From NCBI RefSeq assembly GCF_027922365.1, contig NZ_BSFN01000005.1:248001-312000 (forward strand): a DNA stretch of 64,000 nt, read 5' to 3'. The position numbers were made by a program, and so were the translations under genes. The stretch comes from Pseudomonas turukhanskensis (GTDB lineage: Bacteria; Pseudomonadota; Gammaproteobacteria; Pseudomonadales; Pseudomonadaceae). The notes under the pieces were generated by a model, which worked only from the letters and a program-made list of their open reading frames with translations, was not told where the DNA came from and did not search any database. Below, one piece after another: positions 55,173 to 63,842 of the stretch; positions within the stretch are counted from its first letter, which is position 1, and the number at the start of each line of letters is the position of its first letter.

Positions 55173-55837
55173 TTGAACGCCCGCCCCGCGAGCACGGCGT
55201 CGATCGCGGTATCCAGCAAATGGTCAAATCCAAACCAAAGCGTCGCGAGCACCACAGCGGCACTGAACAAATGAATCAGGGGGGAGTGCAACCAGGGTGC
55301 CCCGCGCGTTGAATGGTCAGCGACCACTGCTCCGGCTCTTGCCAGCGAGATATCCAGCGGCTCGACTCGAGCGTTCAGTGCCTGCAGGAGTTGCTCGCGC
55401 TGGGGGTCGTTCTCGTAGCGGTACCGGCCAAGAAATCCCAGCATCAATACCCGCTGAAAGACGGTCAGTACCAGTGGCTCCGGGTTTGGCTCACTTAATA
55501 CCTCGGCAATATTTTCGTAGAGCCTTTCTCCACCCTCATGCTGCTGAAAAAAGCGCGCTTGCAGCGACTCCTCAGCCCATTGGCAGTGCGCAAGCCCGGT
55601 CGAGAGCCGCAGCACGGAGTCATCGAGCAACGCGCACTGGGCGTAGCTGATGAAGTCGATGTTGCGCGGACTGATGCCGGCATCCTTAAGCGCCTGACGA
55701 ACCTGCGCCACCTGATTGGCACACTCACTCTTGAGGGTTGTGCTTTCCCTGGCCGATACACCGTGGCGCAACTGCACCACCACCAGGTAACTGGCTTGCA
55801 GGCACGCGTCAATATCGATGGACCGTACAGGCGTCAT
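55169..55837 (-). CDS. tssL: T6SS inner-membrane protein TssL (DotU, short form)
   Basis: A 222-aa product from the ATG at 55837, which overlaps the tssK stop. The DotU domain shows ISYAQCALLDDSVL, CQWAEESLQARFF and VFQRVLMLGFLGRYRY. A single C-terminal tail anchor (about 190-210) ends the protein. No peptidoglycan-binding extension is present; that role falls to the next gene. Frames extending to 56161 lie inside tssK. Confidence 0.93.
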   Translation of the reverse strand: MTPVRSIDIDACLQASYLVVVQLRHGVSARESTTLKSECANQVAQVRQALKDAGISPRNIDFISYAQCALLDDSVLRLSTGLAHCQWAEESLQARFFQQHEGGERLYENIAEVLSEPNPEPLVLTVFQRVLMLGFLGRYRYENDPQREQLLQALNARVEPLDISLARAGAVVADHSTRGAPWLHSPLIHLFSAAVVLATLWFGFDHLLDTAIDAVLAGRAFK

Positions 55838-57189
55838 GAGCGCAGCACCGCAAACAGTTCCAGCTTCACATCCTGCAGGGTGGCGGGTACGTAGAACGCG
55901 CAGACACCCTGGGCCAATACGAGCTGGCCTTTTGCGTGCTGCATATCGAGGGCGAAATATTGGTTTTCCAGCCGCAATGGAATGGCTGCCGGAACATGAC
56001 CCAGAGGACGTAGCGGAACACCATCGAGGGCCGCATTCACCAGACGATCGATATCGTCGGGCGTGCCGGCCTTGCACAGACGAGGGAACTGCGCCTGCAC
56101 CTGCACGGCGGGCAATTGACAGCGCACTGACAGGTAGAAATCGGCACCACCAGGCTCGCACAGGCGCGCATCGTGAAAACTCACCTGCCAGCGATTGGCG
56201 CCGTTTTCTTCCAGCGTCAGTGCGATAACCCGAGACGGCAGACTGGCTTCGAGCAGGGAGGACAACGTGCGCATCAGCGGCGCAAACACCGCTTGCAGGT
56301 CGTCATGCCGGTACGCCGGAATCTTGTCGATGTCGTGTTCCAGGGAGAACGTCAGCAAGCTGCCGGCCAACTTGGCCAACTCCAGATACACCAGCTCCGG
56401 CGGCCGCTGCGGATGGGCCTTCAACTCAGCCAGCACCGGTTGATAGGTATTCAACGCGTTGAGCAACCAGAACAGCGATACATCGGCCACAGCAAAGTCG
56501 GCCATGCGCTGATTGCTCTCCCGACGCATGGCCATCAGACGCTGGCGTTTGGTGGAGAGCTGGGTCAGTACATTGTCCAGCTGCGCCAGCAGCCCGGCAT
56601 GGGCGCTGAAACTTAATAGCGGCGGCACATACTCCGCATCGATGGCCCAGGCACCGAACTCGTCATGCTGCAGCCGAACCAGCGGACAGGTCAGGAAGTC
56701 ACTGTTGTCATCGGTTTCCAGGCGCAGGCTGAGTTGATGCTCCATCACGCCGATAGAAACGGCTTCCTCACCGTACTGATCCTGCACTTCTCGCCACACC
56801 TGGCGGTAACGCGTCGGACGATCCATTCGCTCGCCATCGAGTACACAGTTACCGCCATTACCCTGTTCAAGGGGCAGCGCCAGCACCACGGTGGCGCGCT
56901 GACAGGCGTCGGTTAGCACCGCAGAAAGCGTGATGGCGGGCGGCAACGGGTCAGCCAACTGGGTATCGATTGGCGTGCCATCGGGCATGCGCACGCTGAG
57001 CCGGGTGGCCTTTAGTTTGCCCAGGCGCAAGGCATCCAGATCGAACGCCAGCGCCTGTACGCCCCAGGGATGCACCAGCGCCAGATGCGCCAGGCCGGCA
57101 TTGCTCCAGGCCTCCCAGCGCGCTTGCTGCTGGAACTGTTGCGCCGATAGCAACACGCCGGTGGCCCACAGTGGTCGGTCAATTCTCAT
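55834..57189 (-). CDS. tssK: T6SS baseplate-membrane connector TssK
   Basis: A 451-aa product of normal length. Family landmarks are the start RIDRPLWATGVLLSAQQFQQQ, LFWLLNALNTYQPVLAELKAHPQRPPE and YLELAKLAGSLLTFS. It links the TssEFG wedge to TssL/TssM. It follows tssC by 23 bases and overlaps tssL. Confidence 0.95.
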   Translation of the reverse strand: MRIDRPLWATGVLLSAQQFQQQARWEAWSNAGLAHLALVHPWGVQALAFDLDALRLGKLKATRLSVRMPDGTPIDTQLADPLPPAITLSAVLTDACQRATVVLALPLEQGNGGNCVLDGERMDRPTRYRQVWREVQDQYGEEAVSIGVMEHQLSLRLETDDNSDFLTCPLVRLQHDEFGAWAIDAEYVPPLLSFSAHAGLLAQLDNVLTQLSTKRQRLMAMRRESNQRMADFAVADVSLFWLLNALNTYQPVLAELKAHPQRPPELVYLELAKLAGSLLTFSLEHDIDKIPAYRHDDLQAVFAPLMRTLSSLLEASLPSRVIALTLEENGANRWQVSFHDARLCEPGGADFYLSVRCQLPAVQVQAQFPRLCKAGTPDDIDRLVNAALDGVPLRPLGHVPAAIPLRLENQYFALDMQHAKGQLVLAQGVCAFYVPATLQDVKLELFAVLRS

Positions 57190-57212
57190 CGCGATCTACT
57201 CCGCACCGCCCT

Positions 57213-58751
57213 TCAGGCCTTGGCCTTGGGCATCTGCGAAACGAGCGAGAGGTTGACGTCCATGCCCTCTACTTGAAAGTGCGGCACGGCGTACAGCTTC
57301 ACGCGAAAGAAGCCTGGGTTGTCGTCGATGTCTTCAACCGTGACCTTGGCATCGCGCAAGGGATGGGACGCCTGAAGGTCGTCGCCAGGATCGGTCATTT
57401 CGGTGACCAGCCCGCCGACCCACTTGTTCAGCTCCAGCTCAAGCAACCGGCGGTCTTTGGTAGTGCCAATGTTTTCGCGCTGAATCAGCTTCAAATAATG
57501 GGCAATGCGTGACAGTAAAAAAATGTACGGCAAGCGCGCATTGATGCGGCTGTTGGCAGAGGCATCGGCGGTGTCATACAGGGCAGGCTTCTGGGTGGAG
57601 TTAGCGGAGAAAAAGCAGGCGTAGTCACGGTTTTTGTAATACGAGAGCGGAATAAAACCCAGGTTGGCGAATTCGAATTCGCGGGTTTCCGGAATCATGA
57701 TTTCAGAAGGAATTTTTACCTGATTGCCCGTACCCAGATCGTACAGGTGAATGGGTAAATCGCAGACTGCGCCGCCCGATTGAGGGCCGCGGATCTGCAC
57801 GCACCAGCCGTTGTTGATAAAGCTCTTCACCATGTTGGCGGCAAAGGAAAACGAGGCATTGGTCCACAGGTACTTGTTATGGTCCGGCCCTTTTACGCGT
57901 TCGACGTAGTTGAAGCTGCGCACCGGCACGGTATCAGGCCCATAGGGCAAACGGCCGAGCACGCGCGGCATGGTCAGGCCGATGTAACGGGCGTCGTCAC
58001 TTTCGCGAAACGACTTCCACTTGATGTATTCGGCACGGTCGAAGTAGTTGCCGATATCTTTGATGGCAGCCACTTCTTCCATTGAGCTTTTTCCAAAAAA
58101 GGCCGGGCCCACCGCACCCACGAACGGCATATGGGCCGCGGCCGAAACTTTGGAAATATTGCGTAGCAGGGCAATATCTTGCGGGCTGCGGTCGAACTCG
58201 TAATTGGAGATGGCCGCCGCGATAGGCTCGCCACCGGGGGTGTCGTACTCCAGGGTATAGGTGTGCAGGTACAGGCCACTTTGCGCCACTTCCGGTGCAT
58301 CTTCGAAGTCTTGCACCAGGTGTTGTTTGCTGACATCGAGCAATTCGATGCGCACGTTCTGACGAAAATCGGTCTGATCAACCAACGACTTCACACCCCG
58401 CCACGCCGACTCCACGCGCTGAAACTCGGGATGGTGCATAACGGCGTCGAGCTGAAGGCTGATCTGCTGGTCGAGCATCGCAATATGATCGTCCAAAAGG
58501 GCCTTATCCAACCGCTCAACTTTCTGTGCCGCCTGTTCGAGCAGGCTCAGAAACACGCTGACCGCTGCCGTCACACGCTCGTCGGCAGACACTTCGGACA
58601 GCACATCATTGTTCTGGAACGCCTCAATCGCACCCAGGGACGGCACCGTATTGAGATTTATTTTTCCGAACAGCGCGGCATACACACTTTTATTTTCTTC
58701 GGGCAAAACTTCAGCGTCCTGCGCAGAAGCAGGCATTTTTTTGTCTGGCAT
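57213..58751 (-). CDS. tssC: T6SS contractile sheath large subunit TssC
   Basis: A 512-aa product that forms the sheath with TssB. Recognisable blocks are the FQRVESAWRGVKSLVD helix, LYLHTYTLEYDTPGGEPIAA, the YIGLTMPRVLGRLPYG region and a C-terminal KVTVEDIDDNPGFFRVKLY. It is directly downstream of tssB (33 bases). Confidence 0.97.
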   Translation of the reverse strand: MPDKKMPASAQDAEVLPEENKSVYAALFGKINLNTVPSLGAIEAFQNNDVLSEVSADERVTAAVSVFLSLLEQAAQKVERLDKALLDDHIAMLDQQISLQLDAVMHHPEFQRVESAWRGVKSLVDQTDFRQNVRIELLDVSKQHLVQDFEDAPEVAQSGLYLHTYTLEYDTPGGEPIAAAISNYEFDRSPQDIALLRNISKVSAAAHMPFVGAVGPAFFGKSSMEEVAAIKDIGNYFDRAEYIKWKSFRESDDARYIGLTMPRVLGRLPYGPDTVPVRSFNYVERVKGPDHNKYLWTNASFSFAANMVKSFINNGWCVQIRGPQSGGAVCDLPIHLYDLGTGNQVKIPSEIMIPETREFEFANLGFIPLSYYKNRDYACFFSANSTQKPALYDTADASANSRINARLPYIFLLSRIAHYLKLIQRENIGTTKDRRLLELELNKWVGGLVTEMTDPGDDLQASHPLRDAKVTVEDIDDNPGFFRVKLYAVPHFQVEGMDVNLSLVSQMPKAKA

Positions 58752-58784
58752 TGGTTGTTTTCCTACATATGACGGGAGACAGGC

Positions 58785-59279
58785 TTATTGATGGCCGTTG
58801 TTCAGCGCCGCTAATTCAACTTGCAACTCACCCCGTAGCGAGTCGTTCCTAAGAATCTGCTCAAGCTCATAACGAAAGGTCGCGTTATCCAGCAAATTAG
58901 ACTTCAGATCGCGTAACAGATTACGCATTGCCAGCAAGGCCCGTAATTGCGGAATCTGTCGCGCCACCTGCTCCGGTTCAAAGTCTTTCATCTGCTGAAA
59001 AGCAAGTTGGATGGTGGCCTGTGTCCCGTCGGCGACCAACGTATTGGTCACCGCCAGTTTCAGCTTCGGCGAGAACTCGGCCATTACACTGTCGAAGTTG
59101 TTCTTGTTGATATTGACCTTGCCCCTGGCCGAAAGGGGGCGCTGCTCGCGACCATTGCTGTAGTCGCCAAGCAGCATGAGCTTGAGGGGAAGTTCGACTT
59201 TTTTGCTGGCGCCACCGGTATGAAGGTCCAGCCTGATATTCACCCGTGCTTTGGGAACTTCATTCTGAAAGCTACTCAT
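58785..59279 (-). CDS. tssB: T6SS contractile sheath small subunit TssB
   Basis: A 164-aa product, the family length. The VELPLKLMLLGDYSNG strand block and NINKNNFDSVMAEFSPKL are the TssB signature, followed by the helical C-terminus that in other systems carries the ClpV-binding site on TssC. It is the first gene of the T6SS operon, with a roughly 490-base AT-rich region upstream. Confidence 0.96.
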   Translation of the reverse strand: MSSFQNEVPKARVNIRLDLHTGGASKKVELPLKLMLLGDYSNGREQRPLSARGKVNINKNNFDSVMAEFSPKLKLAVTNTLVADGTQATIQLAFQQMKDFEPEQVARQIPQLRALLAMRNLLRDLKSNLLDNATFRYELEQILRNDSLRGELQVELAALNNGHQ

Positions 59280-59772
59280 GGTCTCTCCCTTTACCTATTT
59301 GACTTATTTGCCAGGGGCGCTATTCCAATGCACAAACACTGCAATCGCACGCCACGTTGAACACCTTTAAACCTTGCCGAACTTTTAACGTTTTTTCCAG
59401 TGCAATACGCAGACAAGGACGAACCCTACAAATCAATGGGATTAAACTTTGCACTTGCCTGTATTTCCTTTATATGATTTTTTGCAACCTGACAAACTCA
59501 ACACATCTGACCCACTCTTTATTTCACGGAAATAACTTACTGCATATATCAAACACATTAATCAACCAGCGACTTGCAGCAGCGCTCAACGCTGCCAATT
59601 CAACGTTTAACCTCGCCACCACTACCACTAAAACAAGCGCCATGAAGTAATAATCTGCAGATTCAAAGCTATTAATCCTCCACCCATTCAGTCATTTCCC
59701 ACGCCCTCGCTTGCCAGCACTGGCAGATAGGCCCGAATATGGGCCCCAGTCAGTTTCTGGCTTGGAGCGCCA
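59280..59772. other. AT-rich region between the T6SS operon and the GGDEF-EAL gene
   Basis: This must hold the promoters of both divergent units. About 59400-59690 is far richer in A/T than anything else in the window. I see no convincing gene, no sigma-54 element with correct spacing, and no strong sigma-70 match. AT-rich upstream DNA of this kind is a typical target for H-NS-like MvaT/MvaU silencers, which is inference. Confidence 0.5.
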
Positions 59773-62640
59773 ATGAATTCGTCCACCCTGCCCCACGGCT
59801 CGCCTCACGCAGCCGCCTTTGCCAGCGCCATTAGCACCTTGCTCGCGGCGGCCAGCCAGTGGTCGCACACGCACGCCTGGGCGTGGTACCGGGTGAACGA
59901 CCACCTGCACCTCAGTGGCCAAGGCAGTGCCGACGCCGAATGGCCGGACAGCCTTTCCCCCGAGCAACTGGACAGTTTCTGTGCCAGCCGCCAACTCCAA
60001 CGCTGGGCAACCGGCAGTGGTGAGAGCGTGCTGGGTTGGCTGCTGGCACCACACACCTCCAGCGCAGAAGACATCACGGCCCTCACCGAGTTGGCACAAC
60101 AACTGGCCTTGCACACTCAGGCCATTACCCTGGCCCGCGCCCAACTGACTCAGCGCGTGTTATACGAAATCACCTATCTGGCCACGTCCACCCGTGAACG
60201 CTCCGAGTTTCTGACGGGGGTTCACCAGCAGTTGGCCAGCCTGATCGATGCGGAGAATTTCTACCTGTCGCTGTACGACTGCGACACCCGCAAGATTACC
60301 TACCCCTATTACGTCGACATCATCGACACCGAGGCGCTGGAAGCCGAGACCTACGAGTACCTCGACCCCGAGCACCTGTCCCTTACCGGGATGGTGCTCA
60401 CCAGCGGCCAACCCCTGTTGATTGATGCGGCCGGCATTTACGCGGCCGAAGCGCAGGGGCGATTTTTTTGCGTAGGGCATAAGCCAGAATTCTGGATGGG
60501 CGCGCCGTTGAAGAATGCGTCTGACGAAGTCTTCGGCATGCTGGCCATGCAGGTGTATGAAAAGTCGCGGGTCTACAGCTCTGAGGACCGAGCTTTGTTT
60601 CTGGTCGTGGTGCGCCACGTGGCCATGGCGCTGGACCGCATTCTGCACCGCGCCGACCTCGAAGAAACCGTATCGCGCCGCACCCTGCAATTGTCCGAAC
60701 TGAACCACACCCTGCGCCAGGAAGTGGCCGACCGCGAACGCGCAGAACACCTGCAAAGCGCGCTGTTCCAGATCACCGAACTGTCCAGCCAGCCTGGAGA
60801 AATGGTTGACCTGTTTCGCGGTTTGCACAGCATCGTTGGGGAGCTGCTGTTCGCCCTCAACTTTTATATCGCCCAGTTCGACCGGCTACTCGACGAAGTG
60901 AGTTTTCCCTACTTCGTCGATGAACAGCGCAGCGATCCACCGCCGTCGCGCCGAGGCCGCCGCGGCCTGACGGAATACGTCATTCGCCAGCGCCGCCCCT
61001 GCCTGATCGACTACGACGAAGCCTCGCGGCTGATGGACATCGGCGAAATCGAACGCACGAAAGAACCGGTGCGCTCGCAATCCTGGCTGGGCATTCCGCT
61101 GTTTGCCGACAACGACGTACGCGGCGTACTGGTGGTGCAAAGCTACGAACCCAACGTGCGCTACACCCTGCGCGACCAGGAACTGCTGACCTTCGTGTCG
61201 CGGCATATCGACACCGCGTTCTCCCGACGCAACGCCGCCGAAGCCGTACAAGCTGCCAACCTGCAACTGGAAGAAAGAGTACAGAGCCGCACCCGGGAAC
61301 TGGACTACGCCAACGCCAAACTGCAGCACGAAAACACCCACGACTCGCTGACCGGCTTGCCCAACCGCAGCCATCTGCAGCACCGCCTCAACCTGGCCTG
61401 GCACGACTTTCACCAGCACGGCAAACAGCTGGTGGTGATGTTTATCGACCTCGACCGCTTCAAGCTGATCAACGACAGCCTTGGGCACCACTTCGGCGAC
61501 CTCCTCCTTACCGAAGCCGCCGCGCGCCTGCGCGCATGCCTGCGCGGTAGCGACCTGCTGGCACGCCTGGGCGGTGACGAATTTGCCGTGCTGGCCCCCG
61601 GCGCTCCGCTGGAAGTGGCCATCGGCATTGCCGAGCGCATCCTCACCGAATTCGATGTGCCCTTCGCCATCGACGGCCATACCCTGTTTTCCTCTTGCAG
61701 CATTGGCATCGTCAGTGCCGACCAGCAATTCCACCAAGAGCCGGCAGACCTGCTGCGCGACGCCGATACGGCCATGTACCGGGTAAAAAACGCCGGCCGC
61801 GACAGCTTCGCCGTGTTCAACCAGGAACTGCGCCGCGAAGTGTCCGACCAGATGGAGCGCGAAGGCGCCCTGCGCAACGCACTCAAGCGCACTGACGAAC
61901 TGATCCCCTACTTTCAGCCCATCGTCAACGTACGCACGGGCGAGCTGATATCGCTGGAGGCCTTGATTCGCTGGCAACAACCGGACGGTAGCGTGCTAGC
62001 ACCCGGGTATTTCCTACCAGCGCTGGAAGGTCTGCGGCTGATCGGTCGCCTCGACCTTTATATGCTCAACAGCGTGGCCGAAATTCTCGCCAAACCCGAG
62101 CACGCCAACTGGCCGCCGGTGCACGTGAACTGCTCCAGCTACAGCATCACGCGCCCGGAGTTCGCCGAAGAAGTGCTGGCCCTGCTCGCCCGCCACAACA
62201 TTGCCCCGGCGCGCATCTGCCTGGAACTCACCGAAGGCGCGCTGGTGGCCGAACCGGCGCAAGCGCAGCGGACCATGCAGCAACTTTCCGAAAAAGGCAT
62301 GAGCGTGGTGCTCGACGATTTCGGCTCCGGGTTTTCATCCCTGAGCTACGTGCACCAGTACCAATTCAGCGGGTTGAAGATCGACAAATCCTTCATCTTC
62401 GAACTCACCACCAGCTCGCGCAGCCGCGCCATCGTGCGCGCCATTGTGCGCATGGCCGAGTCGTTGGGGTTGTCGGTAGTAGCCGAAGGGGTGGAAGACG
62501 AAGCCACGTTGCAGTTGCTGCGGGAGATAGGCGCCGGCCAGGCCCAGGGCTACTACTTCGCCAAACCGCTGGCTCTGGAACAGCTCACACAAAACCCGCT
62601 GATGCAGCCGCGCCGCGTCGCCGTGGGCGATACCCACTGA
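59773..62640 (+). CDS. GAF-GAF-GGDEF-EAL cyclic-di-GMP enzyme
   Basis: A 955-aa cytoplasmic protein with no TM. Two GAF-like sensor domains (about 130-290 and 335-490) precede a GGDEF domain (about 515-690) with intact GGDEF at 600-604 and an RGSD inhibitory site at 591-594. The EAL domain (about 705-945) has EAL at 729-731, LELTEGALV and DDFGSGFSSLSY. Both catalytic motifs look complete, so it may make and degrade c-di-GMP, with the GAF ligand deciding. It is divergent from the T6SS operon, which makes regulatory crosstalk possible. Confidence 0.93.
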   Translation: MNSSTLPHGSPHAAAFASAISTLLAAASQWSHTHAWAWYRVNDHLHLSGQGSADAEWPDSLSPEQLDSFCASRQLQRWATGSGESVLGWLLAPHTSSAEDITALTELAQQLALHTQAITLARAQLTQRVLYEITYLATSTRERSEFLTGVHQQLASLIDAENFYLSLYDCDTRKITYPYYVDIIDTEALEAETYEYLDPEHLSLTGMVLTSGQPLLIDAAGIYAAEAQGRFFCVGHKPEFWMGAPLKNASDEVFGMLAMQVYEKSRVYSSEDRALFLVVVRHVAMALDRILHRADLEETVSRRTLQLSELNHTLRQEVADRERAEHLQSALFQITELSSQPGEMVDLFRGLHSIVGELLFALNFYIAQFDRLLDEVSFPYFVDEQRSDPPPSRRGRRGLTEYVIRQRRPCLIDYDEASRLMDIGEIERTKEPVRSQSWLGIPLFADNDVRGVLVVQSYEPNVRYTLRDQELLTFVSRHIDTAFSRRNAAEAVQAANLQLEERVQSRTRELDYANAKLQHENTHDSLTGLPNRSHLQHRLNLAWHDFHQHGKQLVVMFIDLDRFKLINDSLGHHFGDLLLTEAAARLRACLRGSDLLARLGGDEFAVLAPGAPLEVAIGIAERILTEFDVPFAIDGHTLFSSCSIGIVSADQQFHQEPADLLRDADTAMYRVKNAGRDSFAVFNQELRREVSDQMEREGALRNALKRTDELIPYFQPIVNVRTGELISLEALIRWQQPDGSVLAPGYFLPALEGLRLIGRLDLYMLNSVAEILAKPEHANWPPVHVNCSSYSITRPEFAEEVLALLARHNIAPARICLELTEGALVAEPAQAQRTMQQLSEKGMSVVLDDFGSGFSSLSYVHQYQFSGLKIDKSFIFELTTSSRSRAIVRAIVRMAESLGLSVVAEGVEDEATLQLLREIGAGQAQGYYFAKPLALEQLTQNPLMQPRRVAVGDTH

Positions 62641-62684
62641 CGCTAAGCGATTGATCGTGCGTGAAAAAAGGAAGAAATTTCAGC

Positions 62685-62720
62685 TTGACAGCCAAGCCCG
62701 AGCCAAGAATAATGCGCGCC
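62685..62720 (+). promoter_or_regulatory. Promoter of tRNA-Met
   Basis: TTGACA (62685-62690), 17 bases, then AATAAT (62708-62713), then a GC-only discriminator GCGCGCC (62714-62720). That discriminator is typical of stringently controlled stable-RNA promoters. Confidence 0.85.
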
Positions 62721-62724
62721 ACTT

Positions 62725-62801
62725 GGCTACATAGCTCAGTTGGTTAGAGCATAGCATTCATAATGCTGGGGTCCGGGGTTCAAGTCCCTGTGTAGCCACC
62801 A
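62725..62801 (+). tRNA. tRNA-Met (anticodon CAT, elongator type)
   Basis: A 77-base cloverleaf. The acceptor GGCTACA pairs with TGTAGCC, followed by A and CCA. The D-arm is GCTCAGTTGGTTAGAGC, and the anticodon loop TTCATAA carries CAT. The T-loop is TTCAAGT. The first base pair G-C marks it as elongator rather than initiator. Confidence 0.96.
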
Positions 62802-62807
62802 AACAAA

Positions 62808-62838
62808 ACAAAGGCTTACCTTCGGGTAGGCCTTTGTT
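62808..62838 (+). terminator. Terminator after tRNA-Met
   Basis: ACAAAGGCTTACC, a TTCG loop, then GGTAGGCCTTTGT form a long stem, with T-rich bases following. Confidence 0.85.
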
Positions 62839-62918
62839 GTTTCTGGGGTAGTGACTACAGACTGCCTACCAGCCACTTAATGCATGCACCCCGCCAAGCC
62901 AACGTCGTCTCCAACGGC

Positions 62919-63287
62919 TTACCTTAGCCGTCTATCCAGCACATACCCAACGCCGCCACCCACCAGAATGGGCAGCAGCGCGTGGATGGGAATAAAGATG
63001 ATGCCTAGAGAAGCCTGAGCATCCGCAGCAAGGTCGAGGGTGTAATGCGCCCAGGCCAAATAGCCAAAACCCGGCAGCGACGGTGCGAGAAGGTAAGCCG
63101 GCCGACGGTATAAAAAACTGATCGCCAGAATGCTGCCCCAGGCAATCGCGTTGAAGGCATTTAACAACAGCCATCCACCAACACCTGCATTTGTGTATGC
63201 CGTTAGCCAGACCACTCCTCCCGGCAGCCGTGCCGCATAAGGGAGCAACAGACCGACGAAGAAAACGGTAAGGCGTGCTCTGCGCAT
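62919..63287 (-). CDS. Small hypothetical membrane protein
   Basis: A 122-aa product with about three to four hydrophobic segments (for example LTVFFVGLLLPYAARL and NAFNAIAWGSILAISFLY) and a basic C-terminus. I do not recognise the family. It starts three bases after the transglycosylase stop, so its translation is coupled to it. That layout fits an immunity or membrane partner, but this is untested. Confidence 0.6.
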   Translation of the reverse strand: MRRARLTVFFVGLLLPYAARLPGGVVWLTAYTNAGVGGWLLLNAFNAIAWGSILAISFLYRRPAYLLAPSLPGFGYLAWAHYTLDLAADAQASLGIIFIPIHALLPILVGGGVGYVLDRRLR

Positions 63288-63290
63288 GTT

Positions 63291-63809
63291 CTACACCGAT
63301 GCATTTTCGGCTTGCAGTCCCTTCTCCAACTTCGCCCTCACCTTCGCCGCCGTCTCCGCCTTGGTGATCTTCCCATCCCGGTTAAAGTCCAGCCCGGCAT
63401 TCTGGATATAGCGTTTGGGGTGCTGGGGGTCGCTCTTGTCGAACAATACAAAGTCCAGCGGCTTGCCGATGGCGACGGGCCAGAGGATGGCCATGTATAC
63501 ATCCTCCAGCGACTTCAATTTCCCGGCCCGAGGCAGGAAGTATTTTTCGACGAAGTCGAGTTGCTTCACGGCGCTCATGGCAGCCAGTTGCTGTGAAGTG
63601 GTGCCGAGCGCCTGGGCGGTGCTGGGCATAAATTGAATGAGCCCGACCGCGCCGCTGCCGGCGGCGTTCTTGATGGAGGGGCTGAAGGTTTCGCCTGATT
63701 CAAAGGCCATGCAGGCCATCAGGAAGTTGGGATCGACGCCCAGCGTGGTAGACATACCTATCACACGGTCGCGAAAGGGTTTGGATACTTTCTGGCCCCA
63801 GGCAAGCAT
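63291..63809 (-). CDS. Lytic transglycosylase (SLT) with EF-hand, no signal peptide
   Basis: A 172-aa product. The SLT domain (about 22-120) has the catalytic Glu37 in MAFESGETFSPSIKN and GAVGLIQFMPSTAQALG. Residues 141-152 fit a calcium EF-hand loop (DxNxDGxIxxxE). No export signal or lipobox is visible, unlike housekeeping transglycosylases, so delivery by a T6SS, a phage or lysis would be needed to reach the wall. The start is the ATG at 63809 behind GAGGAGG. Confidence 0.82.
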   Translation of the reverse strand: MLAWGQKVSKPFRDRVIGMSTTLGVDPNFLMACMAFESGETFSPSIKNAAGSGAVGLIQFMPSTAQALGTTSQQLAAMSAVKQLDFVEKYFLPRAGKLKSLEDVYMAILWPVAIGKPLDFVLFDKSDPQHPKRYIQNAGLDFNRDGKITKAETAAKVRAKLEKGLQAENASV

Positions 63810-63842
63810 ATAAGCCTCCTCGTTATGGGTAATTTCCTCAGA

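Noticed and set aside
59340-59354. Sigma-54 promoter for tssB (TGGCGTGCGATTGCA on the minus strand)
   Set aside because: GG and GC are nine bases apart instead of the required ten.
59357-59650. 97-residue frame in the AT-rich region upstream of tssB
   Set aside because: Composition follows the AT-rich DNA, there is no Shine-Dalgarno, and it has a Thr/Asn-rich low-complexity end.
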